DNA of 64,000 bases from Polyangiaceae bacterium. Its GTDB lineage: Bacteria > Myxococcota_A > Polyangia > Polyangiales > Polyangiaceae. The DNA is taken from assembly GCA_025937835.1 (NCBI GenBank), contig JAICQO010000012.1:39537-103536 (forward strand), given 5' to 3'. Of this stretch, positions 1 through 8,403 are shown piece after piece (position 1 is the first letter of the stretch; every line of letters starts with the position of its first letter). Under the pieces are notes generated by a model that did not search any database, was not told where the DNA came from, and saw only the letters and a list, made by a program, of their open reading frames with translations. A program made the translations under genes and the position numbers.

Positions 1-1587
1 GAGGCGCTGCGATTGCTCGGCCTCGTCGTCGAGCGCAGCGCTCGCCGCCGCGATCACCAGCGCCGGGATGTTCCACGGAACCTTCACGCGGCTGAGCAGG
101 CGCGTGACCACCGGGTGCGCCAGCGCGTAGCCGAGGCGCAGGCCGGCCAGGCCGTAGGCCTTGGAAAACGTGCGCAGCACGATCGCGTTCGGGAACTTGC
201 GGATCAAGTAGGAGAACGACTCGCCCTCCCCGAACTCGACGTAGGCCTCGTCGATCACGGTCGGCAGGCCTAGCCCCAGAATCCGGCACAGGGCCTGCTC
301 GGAGATCGAGCCGCCGGTCGGGTTGTTGGGCGTGCACAGGAAGATCACCTTCGTGCGCTCGGTCACCGCGCGGAGCAGCGCCAGGATGTCGTGCTCGTGA
401 TCCTCCGTCATCGGCACCAGCACCGGAATGCCGCCGTGCGTGCGCGTGCGCGCCTCGTACATGCTGAAGGTGGGCACGCTGAGCAACACCTCTTCGCCCG
501 GCGCGACGAAGGTGCGGATCACGACGTCGATGAGCTCGGTCGAGCCGGCGCCGAACAGCACGCTGCCGGTCTCGAGCTCCTCGCGCTCGGCGACCTTCTG
601 CGCCAGCTCCTCGGTGCCGCCAGGGTACAGGTTGCCGCGCAGGGCGGCCTCGAGGATCGCGTTCACCACGCGCGGGCTCGGCGCGAACGGGCTCTCGTTC
701 GACATCATGCGCACGGCGCCCTTCTTCTCGGCGAGCGCGAAGTGCGACTCGTTGTAGGGGGTCGCGGCGCGCACCCAGCTCGGCGCGAACGCCTCGAGCG
801 CCTCGGGGTTCATCGCCGTGGGCTGAGCGGAGCCCGGCTCGTCGCCGAGATCGTCTCCGAAGACCCGCAGCATGGCCTCGGCGCGGTCGAGCGCGGGGCG
901 GGTATCCACGTCGATCCAGCGGGCGTCGCCCACGTCCACGCCGAAGAACTGGCCGCGGCGGGCCAGGGCCGCCACGCCTTCGCTGAGCGAGCAGTCGCCG
1001 CGCTCGGCGTCGAGCCGCGAAAGCTCGTCGAGCAGCGCGGGGCCGATCCGGAACACGCCGGTGTCGATCGCGTTGTAGGCGTCGAGCTCCTTGCCGATCT
1101 CGGCGATGTGCGCGCGCTCGACGCGCACCTTGGTCGCGTCGTCGAGGTCGAAGCAGCGCTCGATGTCGTAGTCCACCCCGAGGCCGCAGGCCCCTTCGGG
1201 CAGATCGTAGGCGAGCAGGCGCCGCACGAGATCCGGCGAGTACAGGTGATCGGACATCGTCAGCACGCACTCGCGATCGATGAACTTGCGAGCGGCGAGC
1301 AACGAGACGCCGTTCTTCTGGTGGTAGCGCGAGTTGTGCACGAACTTGAGCTCGAGGCCGAGGCTCGGCTCGCTAGACAGCACGCGGCGCAAGCGCTCGC
1401 CGTCGTGTCCGGTGATGATCACGGCTTCCCGGATCCCCGAAGCTTCGAGCGCGCGGATCACGCGCACGATCAACGCCACACCCAACACCGGGCGCAGCGG
1501 CTTCGGCAACTCGTCGTCACCTTCGCGCAGTCGGGAGCCAGTCCCCGCTGCGAGGATGACTGCTCGGGTCACGCGTCGTTCCGTCAT
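1..1587 (-). CDS. Nucleotidyltransferase-aminotransferase fusion protein (3' part beyond window)
   Basis: The frame stays open for 529 codons from ATG at 1587 to the window edge, so the C-terminus is missing. Residues 1 to about 250 form a sugar-phosphate/choline-phosphate type nucleotidyltransferase with the N-terminal signature LAAGTGSRLR and a following Lys-Pro. From about residue 260 it is a fold-type I PLP aminotransferase resembling HisC or CobD: NESPFAPS, then NNPTGG, VIDEAYVEF, and TFSKAYGLAGLRLGYAL, which carries the PLP lysine. I checked the frame through the junction and found no stop; an internal ATG lies at 813. The family suggests an NTP-activating enzyme coupled to an amine-forming or decarboxylating step, for example making a CDP-amino-alcohol. 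That substrate is inference. The next gene upstream is a second nucleotidyltransferase, followed by a divergent inositol-phosphate synthase. Confidence 0.85.
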   Translation of the reverse strand, partial: MTERRVTRAVILAAGTGSRLREGDDELPKPLRPVLGVALIVRVIRALEASGIREAVIITGHDGERLRRVLSSEPSLGLELKFVHNSRYHQKNGVSLLAARKFIDRECVLTMSDHLYSPDLVRRLLAYDLPEGACGLGVDYDIERCFDLDDATKVRVERAHIAEIGKELDAYNAIDTGVFRIGPALLDELSRLDAERGDCSLSEGVAALARRGQFFGVDVGDARWIDVDTRPALDRAEAMLRVFGDDLGDEPGSAQPTAMNPEALEAFAPSWVRAATPYNESHFALAEKKGAVRMMSNESPFAPSPRVVNAILEAALRGNLYPGGTEELAQKVAEREELETGSVLFGAGSTELIDVVIRTFVAPGEEVLLSVPTFSMYEARTRTHGGIPVLVPMTEDHEHDILALLRAVTERTKVIFLCTPNNPTGGSISEQALCRILGLGLPTVIDEAYVEFGEGESFSYLIRKFPNAIVLRTFSKAYGLAGLRLGYALAHPVVTRLLSRVKVPWNIPALVIAAASAALDDEAEQSQRL

Positions 1588-1705
1588 AGGCAAGCTTCTC
1601 TTTCGTCGCACTCGTGTAAGCGCTACTCGCACTTAGCATGTGGTCTGACAACCCGGCAAATCCTTTTAGAGTCGCGCACTTAACCCACAAATTGCGTGTG
1701 AGGCC

Positions 1706-1724
1706 GTTGCCACACTGTGGCAAC
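1706..1724. promoter_or_regulatory. Perfect 19-bp inverted repeat, possible operator
   Basis: GTTGCCACACTGTGGCAAC is a perfect palindrome around a central C. It lies in the 226-bp gap between the nucleotidyltransferase gene and the downstream fusion gene, about 120 bp before the fusion gene's ATG. The arms meet with a 1-nt centre and no T-run follows, so a dimeric repressor or activator site fits better than a terminator. The binding protein is unknown. Confidence 0.45.
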
Positions 1725-1813
1725 GCTGCAACATGAGTGTTCGCGGGGTTAGCTCGGTATCCCACCTCGAATTACACCCGAGGCGGTATCCGTTGTCGGC
1801 AGTGCGTCGCCGT

Positions 1814-2548
1814 CTACGCACCTGACGCCAGCAAGGCACGGGCGTGCTCCAGGTCTTCGAAGGTGTCGACCTCCGTCCATTTCAGGTCGCCGACCTCGAG
1901 CGCGACGGCTCGGAGAGCACCTCGCGCGACCAGCTCCGAGTACACGTCTTCGTAATACAAACCCACTTCGCCGCGGGCGACGTGCGCGTCGATCGCAGCG
2001 AGCACGAGCTCACCGCCGCGCGCGCTCAGCCACTCGACGCCGATCGTCTCCGCGTCGGCCGAAGCCAGCGGAATACCCTTGCCGAACTCGAGGACGCGCG
2101 CGCCGTCGAGCCGCACTTTCATGGCCTCCGCGTCGCGCGGCCGCTTCGAATCCACGAGCACCACCAGATCCGCGTCGGACTCGAGCGCGACCAAACGCGA
2201 AAGCAACGCGGGCTCGAACACCACGTCACCGTCGAGCTTCACGAACGCGCCGTCGATTGCCGGGCGGCACAGCGCGAGCGAAACGCTGTTCTGCGTGCTG
2301 TCGAAGCGCTCGTTCCTGCAGAACTCGAGCCGATCCGCGAAGGCAGCGAGCTCGCGTCGCAGGCCGTCCTCGCGGTAGCCCGTCGCCAGCACGAGCTTCT
2401 GAGCGCCGTGGCTCGAAAGCAGCCGACAAGCGCGGCCGACGATGGTTTCGGCGCCGACGCTGACCAGCGCTTTCGGGCGATCGTCCGTGATGGGACGCAG
2501 GCGCGAGCCGACGCCGGCAGCGAGGATGACCGCGGTCTCGAGATTCAC
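1814..2548 (-). CDS. Phosphocholine/inositol-phosphate cytidylyltransferase-like NTP transferase
   Basis: A 244-aa single-domain nucleotidyltransferase. It opens with the nucleotide-binding signature LAAGVGSRLRPITDDRPKAL, and KLDGDVVF carries the likely metal-binding Asp. A YYEDVYSEL segment and a WTEVDTFEDL ending resemble the LicC/phosphocholine cytidylyltransferase group and archaeal inositol-1-phosphate cytidylyltransferases. It is divergent from inositol-3-phosphate synthase with 132 bp between starts, so CTP:inositol-1-phosphate cytidylyltransferase is a reasonable guess. That would supply CDP-inositol for a phosphoinositide-type lipid or a compatible solute. The substrate cannot be read from sequence, and choline-phosphate or a sugar phosphate is equally possible. 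Confidence 0.8.
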   Translation of the reverse strand: MNLETAVILAAGVGSRLRPITDDRPKALVSVGAETIVGRACRLLSSHGAQKLVLATGYREDGLRRELAAFADRLEFCRNERFDSTQNSVSLALCRPAIDGAFVKLDGDVVFEPALLSRLVALESDADLVVLVDSKRPRDAEAMKVRLDGARVLEFGKGIPLASADAETIGVEWLSARGGELVLAAIDAHVARGEVGLYYEDVYSELVARGALRAVALEVGDLKWTEVDTFEDLEHARALLASGA

Positions 2549-2680
2549 GGGGCGCTTGTTAGCGTCGCGAACGGGTCTTTTCGAGCATTATTTTCGCGAG
2601 CCGTTTCGGGCTCTCGCACGCGCATTACGCACCTGGCCCGGTTGCGGCACGGCACGCCGCTTGCTACCACGCCGCGCGTA

Positions 2681-3994
2681 ATGCAGCGACCCCAAACCGT
2701 TACTCCGCCCCAAGGCAAACTCGGCGTGCTGCTCCCCGGCATGGGCGCCGTCTCCACGACGTTCATCGCCGGCTGCCTCCTTAGCCGCCGAGGCCTCGCT
2801 CGTCCGATCGGCTCTCTCACCCAGACGGGTACGATCCGCCTCGGCAAGCGCACCGACGGGCGTTCGCCGAAGATCGCCGACTTCGCACCGCTCGCGAAGC
2901 TCGAGGATCTGGTCTTCGGAGGTTGGGATTTGTATCCCGACACCGCTTACGCAGCAGCCGCCAACGCCAACGTTCTCGAGTCCCGGCACCTCGATCCGAT
3001 CAAGGACGAGCTGTCCGCGATTCAGCCGATGTCTGCCGCCTTCTATCCCGAGTACGTGAAGCGGCTGTCCGGCCCGAACGTGAAGAAGGCCGCTTCCAAG
3101 TTCGAGATGGTCGAGCAGATCCGCGAGGACATCCGTCGCTTCATGAAGCAGAACGACTGCTCGCGCGCGGTCGCGGTCTGGTGCGGCTCCACGGAAATCT
3201 ACCTCGAGCCGGGTCCGGCCCATCAGACCATCGCGTCCTTCGAGAAGGCCCTTCGCGAGAACGATCCGACGATCTCGAACTCGATGCTCTACGCCTGGGC
3301 GCTCTTGAAGGAGGGCGTACCCTTCGCCAATGGCGCGCCGAACCTGACGGTGGACATCCCGGCGGTGCACGAGCTCGCCCGCGAGACGCAGACGCCGATC
3401 TCGGGCAAGGATTTCAAGACCGGCCAGACCCTGATGAAGACCATCCTCGCGCCTGGTTTCAAGGCCAGGATGATCGGCATGCGCGGCTGGTTCAGCACCA
3501 ACATCCTCGGCAACCGTGACGGCGAGGTGCTGGACGACCCGGACAACTTCAAGTCCAAAGAGGTCAGCAAGCTCGGCGTGCTCGAGCAGATTTTGCAGCC
3601 CGAGATCCACAAGGAGCTCTACGGGGACCTCTATCACAAGGTCCGTATCAACTATTACCCGCCCGCTGGCGACGCCAAAGAGGGCTGGGATAATATCGAT
3701 ATCTTCGGCTGGCTCGGCTACCCGATGCAGATCAAGGTCGATTTCCTGTGCCGCGACTCCATCCTCGCGGCGCCGCTGGTCCTCGACCTGGCGCTGTTCA
3801 TGGACCTGGCGCGCCGCGCGGGCTTCCGCGGCGTTCAGGAGTGGCTGAGCTTCTACTTCAAGAGCCCGATGACCGCGCCCGGTCTCTATCCGGAGCACGA
3901 CCTGTTCATTCAGTCGATGAAGTTGAAGAACACGCTCCGGTGGATGATGGGCGAAGAGCTCATCACGCACCTCGGACACGAGTACTACGACTGA
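2681..3994 (+). CDS. ino1: Inositol-3-phosphate synthase
   Basis: A 437-aa protein of the myo-inositol-1-phosphate synthase family, which converts glucose-6-phosphate to inositol phosphate with NAD. The N-terminus has a Rossmann glycine motif (LLPGMGAVSTT). Family blocks follow: WCGSTEIY, NGAPNLTVDIP, GKDFKTGQT, STNILGNRDG and KVDFLCRDSILAAPLVLDL. The frame is open far upstream, but homology begins at the ATG at 2681, so that start is used. No strong Shine-Dalgarno site is visible. The gene is divergent from the cytidylyltransferase-like gene and convergent with the lipoprotein gene ending at 4133. Inositol phosphate is the committed precursor for phosphatidylinositol-like lipids, which agrees with the two nucleotidyltransferases next door. 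Confidence 0.95.
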   Translation: MQRPQTVTPPQGKLGVLLPGMGAVSTTFIAGCLLSRRGLARPIGSLTQTGTIRLGKRTDGRSPKIADFAPLAKLEDLVFGGWDLYPDTAYAAAANANVLESRHLDPIKDELSAIQPMSAAFYPEYVKRLSGPNVKKAASKFEMVEQIREDIRRFMKQNDCSRAVAVWCGSTEIYLEPGPAHQTIASFEKALRENDPTISNSMLYAWALLKEGVPFANGAPNLTVDIPAVHELARETQTPISGKDFKTGQTLMKTILAPGFKARMIGMRGWFSTNILGNRDGEVLDDPDNFKSKEVSKLGVLEQILQPEIHKELYGDLYHKVRINYYPPAGDAKEGWDNIDIFGWLGYPMQIKVDFLCRDSILAAPLVLDLALFMDLARRAGFRGVQEWLSFYFKSPMTAPGLYPEHDLFIQSMKLKNTLRWMMGEELITHLGHEYYD

Positions 3995-4085
3995 AAGGGA
4001 GACGGGGGAGCGGGCAGCCGTTCCCCCGCCGTAGCCCGACGTCTGCTCGAGGGACGAAACACCGAAAAATCCACGGACAAGTGGA

Positions 4086-4117
4086 CGGACAGCTGTCCGC
4101 ACGCGGACACTCGTCCG
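4086..4117. terminator. Nested inverted repeats in a convergent gap, possible bidirectional terminator
   Basis: The gap between two convergent genes carries five alternating GGAC/GTCC blocks. CGGACAGCTGTCCG (4086-4099) is a perfect 14-bp palindrome, and GTCCGC (4095-4100) can pair with GCGGAC (4103-4108). There is no poly-T tract. The position between two stop codons supports a termination role, but only weakly. Confidence 0.35.
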
Positions 4118-4132
4118 CCATGAAACAATCAC

Positions 4133-4747
4133 TCACGGTTCGAAGAACGCCGAGACACAGCGTTGTTCGCGACACAGGGCCGCCTGATGCATGGGCGGCT
4201 CGACACGACAATTCGTCGGTGGCGGCTCTCCGCCGCACCACCGCAGGTCGATCTCGTCGAGCGCGGCCGCGCTGACGGCAATGAACCTCGCCCGGTCGCC
4301 GCCGCAACATTCGTTGGCCCGCAGCGTGCAATCACTGGCGCTCTCGCATTCCGTGAACTCTGGCCTCGAGAGGTCGAATACGTGACACGCCTGGTGTTCG
4401 CACGCGGGCACCAGGTACGGGTTCGATTCGCGGAAGCACTCCGCGCAGGGCTCGCTCGAAGCAGCGCAGGACTCTCGAAACGCCTCGAGCTCGACGCGCG
4501 ACAGTGGGATGGCCTCCTCGCGGCTCAGCGCGCCGCAGGCTGCACAACACGGAGCTGCCACGACGCAGTCCGCATTGCTGCGGCACAGCCCGTTGGCCGG
4601 CGGCGGGTCGGAGGGTGCGCTCGCGGTGGGTTCGGGTTCGGGTTCGGGTTCGGGCTGCTGGGGCTCGGGTGGCGGATCGCGGTCCGCCCGTCCGCCGCAA
4701 GCCGCGAGCGACGCAGCCAGAAACACGAACAGCGGCCAGCGTTTCAC
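4133..4747 (-). CDS. Cysteine-rich lipoprotein of unknown function
   Basis: A 204-aa protein with a clear lipoprotein signal (MKRWPLFVFLAASLAAC, lipid-modified Cys17). A short Pro-Glu repeat linker follows, then a Cys-rich domain. It has two similar modules, each starting with a C-x(2)-NADCVV or C-x(3)-SDCTLR pattern and a CC pair (APCCAAC and NECCGG). This recalls small disulphide-stabilised exported domains of myxobacteria. The GTG start at 4747 overlaps the TGA of the upstream gene by 3 bp, so it is translationally coupled as the last gene of the 8330-4133 operon. No enzymatic motif is visible. It probably sits at the outer membrane or periplasm. Confidence 0.8.
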   Translation of the reverse strand: MKRWPLFVFLAASLAACGGRADRDPPPEPQQPEPEPEPEPTASAPSDPPPANGLCRSNADCVVAAPCCAACGALSREEAIPLSRVELEAFRESCAASSEPCAECFRESNPYLVPACEHQACHVFDLSRPEFTECESASDCTLRANECCGGDRARFIAVSAAALDEIDLRWCGGEPPPTNCRVEPPMHQAALCREQRCVSAFFEP

Positions 4748-6945
4748 GCGAGCCCCGCCCTTCGCCGCTCGATCCAGTGCCAGCCGAGCGCGCAGGCCGC
4801 GACGAGCGCCCAGGCCCAGGCGGGCACGATCGGCGTCACCTCGCGCAGCGTCGCGACCTCCGTCGGCGGCGGCTTGGGTAAAGAGCCGGCGGCTGATTTG
4901 GTGACGAAGCGCCCGCCGCTGAGCTTCGCGATGCGCTCGAGGCGCGCAGCGTCGGGGCGCGTGTCGCTCCACGCGGGGCCGCCGCGCTCGCACGCGAAGT
5001 CGAAGCGCGTGGGCGGCGATTTTCCGACGCGTGCGTGAGCACTGTAACCCCCGGGCGTGAACGGACCAACCTCGACCACCAGGCTGCCCGATGCCGGCAT
5101 CGGCGCGCGGTGAACGCTCGGCTTCGCCTCGTTCACGCCGAGCGGCTCGACGACGAGCTCGAGCTCGCCTTCGGTGCCCGGCAAGCGCGTGACCTCGAGC
5201 TTGGCTTTTTGTCCGGCCACGCACGGCTCGGCCAGACGCACGCGCGCAGCCTCGTAGCGCGGATCGCGCATCAGCCAGCCGAGCAAGCCGTCCCACAGGG
5301 CGCCGTAGGCGCGGCCCGCGGTGCGCTCGGCGAATTCGCTGAACGCGAGCTCATGGGTGCCGTCCACGGCGAGAGCGATGCTGCGACCGTCGCCCGCGTC
5401 GCCGAGCGCGAGCACGGGCATCGGACCCCCGCCCTTCGTCGAACGATCCGGGTGCTCCCAGAGCACGATCGAACCGTCGCGCGCGGCCCCGAGCGTGTTG
5501 GAGCCGACCATTCGCGGCAAATCCTCCGAAACCAGCTCGCGCAGCGGCAAGAGCGGGGGGGCAACCCGCCCGACCGCCGTGTAACGCGGCACGAACTCGC
5601 CGAGATCGAAAGGGCGGGTGGGCTCGCCGATCTCGACCGGCAGCACGCGCTCGAGCGGCGAGCGCGCATAACCGCCGCCGCCGAACGACGAGGGCCCGCC
5701 GACCATGATCAGCCCGCCTCCGGCGCGGACATAGCGTTCGAGAGCGGGCAGATGCTGAGCCAGCCGGTAGGTGACGGCGTCGATGTCCTGCAGCACCACG
5801 GCGTCGAAGCTCGGCAGATGCTCGGTGAAGAGCTCGTCCACCGGGAACGGGATCAGCGCCAGCTCCGAGTCGTCGCTGGTCATCGGCGTGTCGTCGTCGG
5901 TGCGCAGAATGAAGAACGCCACGAGATCGACGGACTCGTCGGCCTTCAGCCAGCGCCTGAGCGAGCGCACGTCGTAGGTGGGGCGGCCCGCGACGTGCAA
6001 CAACCGCACACGCTGCCGCGCCACGTTGAAGGTCACGATCCGCCGGTCATTTTCCGGAACCGCGTCGCCCTCGGGCGCAGTGGTCACGACCTCGACGATG
6101 CGCGGTCCGGCGCGGTCGAGCGTGATCGACAGCTCGAGCGTCGCGGACGGAGCGCCGGCGAGCTTGGCCACGCCGGACGCCAACACCGCCGGCGGCTCGC
6201 CCTGACGCAGCTCGCGCACTTCCACCGGCAGCTCGTTGCATTCGAGCCCGCCCGAGCAGGCGATCTCGATCCTGAGCGCGAGCGGCTGGTGCGCGACCGC
6301 GGCGCCCGCGGTTTGCAGGGCTCGCACCGCCGCGTCCGGCGGCTCGCGCTCGGTGACGAGCACGGTGTGGATGGGCACGCCGAGCTCGCCGACCAGCCGC
6401 GATAGCTCTGCATCGCGCAGGTTCGGCAGCGGACGTGTCAGCCGCCCGTCGCTCACCACGACCACGGCCTCCGGCCGCTCGCCGCCCGCACGCGAGAGCG
6501 CGCCGAGCGCCGCGACCAGATCGCTGTCGTCACCCCGTGTCGGCCCCAGGGCGTCGAGCGAGAGCGGGGTCGGCTCGCCCTCGGCAAAACCGAGCACCGA
6601 GATGCGTGCGTCGGACATGCCCTGGCGCACGGCTCGAGCCGCGTCACGCGCCGCGATCTCGCGCGTGCTCTTGCCGTCGGGCAGCAGCATCCGGCGCGAG
6701 CGATCGACCAGCATCACCACGCGCGCGCCGACCAGGCTCGCCTCGGCCTGCACGCGCACCGGCCGAAGCAGCGCCAGGGCCAGCAACAACAAGGCCAAAC
6801 AACCGCTGAGCGTGACCAGCCGGGCGCCGGCGCCGCGCAGGCGCAGCTCCACCAACAACAGCACGAACGCGAGCGCGAACAGCCCGCCGCCGGCAACGAG
6901 CAGGGCCTGGCTCACGTCTTCGGCGAAGGAGAAGCGCGCGGACAT
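4744..6945 (-). CDS. VWA-domain membrane protein with glutamine-amidotransferase-like domain
   Basis: A 733-aa protein. Two membrane segments lie near the N-terminus (about residues 12-30 and 40-60), followed by a von Willebrand A-like domain beginning ARVVMLVDRSRRM. This replaces the canonical DxSxS with DRSRR, so the MIDAS metal site looks partly degenerate. The middle part has the class I glutamine-amidotransferase-like fold seen in this family (YVRAGGGLIMVGGPSSFGGG), with no catalytic Cys at the elbow. A final membrane helix (WAWALVAACALGWHWI) precedes an Arg-rich tail. Homologues usually sit in BatA/MoxR-type or DUF4159 operons. Its start abuts the stop of the DUF4159 gene with no gap, so the two are probably co-translated. 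Its biochemical role is unknown. Confidence 0.85.
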   Translation of the reverse strand: MSARFSFAEDVSQALLVAGGGLFALAFVLLLVELRLRGAGARLVTLSGCLALLLLALALLRPVRVQAEASLVGARVVMLVDRSRRMLLPDGKSTREIAARDAARAVRQGMSDARISVLGFAEGEPTPLSLDALGPTRGDDSDLVAALGALSRAGGERPEAVVVVSDGRLTRPLPNLRDAELSRLVGELGVPIHTVLVTEREPPDAAVRALQTAGAAVAHQPLALRIEIACSGGLECNELPVEVRELRQGEPPAVLASGVAKLAGAPSATLELSITLDRAGPRIVEVVTTAPEGDAVPENDRRIVTFNVARQRVRLLHVAGRPTYDVRSLRRWLKADESVDLVAFFILRTDDDTPMTSDDSELALIPFPVDELFTEHLPSFDAVVLQDIDAVTYRLAQHLPALERYVRAGGGLIMVGGPSSFGGGGYARSPLERVLPVEIGEPTRPFDLGEFVPRYTAVGRVAPPLLPLRELVSEDLPRMVGSNTLGAARDGSIVLWEHPDRSTKGGGPMPVLALGDAGDGRSIALAVDGTHELAFSEFAERTAGRAYGALWDGLLGWLMRDPRYEAARVRLAEPCVAGQKAKLEVTRLPGTEGELELVVEPLGVNEAKPSVHRAPMPASGSLVVEVGPFTPGGYSAHARVGKSPPTRFDFACERGGPAWSDTRPDAARLERIAKLSGGRFVTKSAAGSLPKPPPTEVATLREVTPIVPAWAWALVAACALGWHWIERRRAGLA

Positions 6946-7704
6946 TCAGCGGCGCAGGCCTGCGCGTCGCCGCATCAGCCACGGCGCGTGCACCTGGTCG
7001 TCCTTGTAGTCGGAACAAAGCACGTACATCGCGAGGTTCACGGCCAGGCGGATCGCGCGTTCGCGCTGCATGTTTCCGCCTGGAACCTCGAAGGCCCAGG
7101 TCTCGCCGACCCGCGACAGCGCGCCCAGCAGATCGGTGCCGACGAACACGGCCTGCGCCATTTTTCCGCGCAAAATCGCCTCGATCGAGCCCGTGCCCGG
7201 CGCGCGCCCGTATGGCCGATCCAGGATGTAGAAGGTCTTGTAGACGACGTGTGAAGGGTCGAGGCGAACCGGCGGGGACTCGGGCAAGACGCGCGCGAGC
7301 TCACGCCGCGCCGAGCGCGCGAACGCGCCGGCCTCGGGCGCCGAGTCGTCGACCAGGAGCAAGCCGCCGAGAGCGAAGAAACGCGAGAGCCCCCGGACTT
7401 CCGAGCTGCTCAAGCTTCCGACGTCGGAGTCACCCGCCCAGATTGCGAACGGCTCCGCGCACAAGTCCGGGCGATCGGCGTTGACGCGCCCTGCCACGAG
7501 CCGCGCCGGCGCGCTGGTGCGCCGCACGAGCTCCCACGACCAACGCGCCGCGCCCGTCTCGCGCCCTCTCAGATTCTGGCGAGCGCCGGCAGATAGGAGC
7601 CGCGGATTGAACGCGGAAGCTTCGCCGAATGCGCCGGCCGGGCTCGGGAAAAACGCCGACAGCGCCGCGAGCCCCAGCGCCGAGCGTCTCGAAAATTCGG
7701 TCAT
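6946..7704 (-). CDS. DUF4159-type exported protein
   Basis: A 252-aa protein with a probable Tat-type signal (MTEFSRRSALGLAALSAFF). The body matches the DUF4159 pattern: FALGGLLLVDDSAPE in a Rossmann-like domain, then DRPYGRAPG and a C-terminal AVNLAMYVLCSDYKDDQVHAPWL. This domain is related to the GATase-like fold of the neighbouring VWA protein and commonly travels with it. The ATG at 7704 overlaps the TGA of the upstream lipoprotein gene (ATGA), which fixes this start over a longer open frame. I expect an accessory envelope protein. No catalytic residues are evident. Confidence 0.82.
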   Translation of the reverse strand: MTEFSRRSALGLAALSAFFPSPAGAFGEASAFNPRLLSAGARQNLRGRETGAARWSWELVRRTSAPARLVAGRVNADRPDLCAEPFAIWAGDSDVGSLSSSEVRGLSRFFALGGLLLVDDSAPEAGAFARSARRELARVLPESPPVRLDPSHVVYKTFYILDRPYGRAPGTGSIEAILRGKMAQAVFVGTDLLGALSRVGETWAFEVPGGNMQRERAIRLAVNLAMYVLCSDYKDDQVHAPWLMRRRAGLRR

Positions 7705-8330
7705 CTGAGATCCTCGATCCGCCACACCCCGAGCTCGCGACGGAGCTTCACGACGTGCCCGCCGGACAGCTCGACCTCGGCGCGATCGCCCTGCACGCGC
7801 ACGTCGAGCGTCTCGGGATCCTCGAGCCCGCGCACCAGCGCCTCCCAGTCGCTCTCGAGCGCGGTCTGCGTGTCTTGCGAGAGCACGCGCAGCAGAGCCT
7901 GGTAGCTGCGCCGCGCGAGGGCCTTGCGTAGTGCGCCGAGGGCCTCCGCCGGGGAGCGGGGCGCGGCCGGTAGCGCATCCGCCGAGCCGACCTTGAACAC
8001 GCCGTCGTCGCTGAGGTCGAGCACGGCGCTCTCGCCGTCGGCGTAGTGCACCTCGGCCACGGCCTCGACCTCCACGTTCGCCCCCTGGAGCGCCTTGGCG
8101 CTCCGCGAGAGCTCGGCCTTGGTCTCGCGTACCAGTCTGCGAGTACCATCGCGGCCGAGATCGCGCTTCGAGCGCTTCGAGAGCAAAGCGTAGAGGGCGT
8201 CGGCGTCTCCGCTTTCGGCCGCGGCCGCGTAGGCTCGCACCGCCGGCATCGGATCGGCGACGCGCGGGCGCGCACAGGCCGCGACCAACGTCAGGCCGAA
8301 GATCCAGACGGTGATGCGGGCCGCGGGCAT
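7701..8330 (-). CDS. Lipoprotein, first gene of the VWA/DUF4159 operon
   Basis: A 209-aa lipoprotein with signal MPAARITVWIFGLTLVAAC (lipid Cys19). The mature part is mostly helical and charged (AAAESGDADALYALLSKRSKRDL), then ends in a small beta-rich domain (DVRVQGDRAEVELSGGHVVKLRR). This resembles the NTF2-like or DUF4878-type fold often used in exported accessory proteins. It is the promoter-proximal gene of a tight operon with the DUF4159, VWA and Cys-rich lipoprotein genes. It starts 74 bp from the divergent lipoprotein gene at 8404. No enzymatic motif is visible and the exact role is unknown. Confidence 0.8.
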   Translation of the reverse strand: MPAARITVWIFGLTLVAACARPRVADPMPAVRAYAAAAESGDADALYALLSKRSKRDLGRDGTRRLVRETKAELSRSAKALQGANVEVEAVAEVHYADGESAVLDLSDDGVFKVGSADALPAAPRSPAEALGALRKALARRSYQALLRVLSQDTQTALESDWEALVRGLEDPETLDVRVQGDRAEVELSGGHVVKLRRELGVWRIEDLR

Positions 8331-8403
8331 GCCCCGCGGACGCTACCATGCAGCCGCGCCGCCGACCTGGTGTGCGACGCGCGGTTCCATTAACGTGGAG
8401 CCC

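Noticed and set aside
391..1683. Long plus-strand frame of 430 codons
   Set aside because: Arg/His/Ala-rich composition with no motif; it lies opposite the fusion gene, whose protein shows clear family signatures.
2588..4132. 514-codon minus-strand frame opposite inositol-phosphate synthase
   Set aside because: No domain features and composition typical of an antisense frame of a GC-rich gene.
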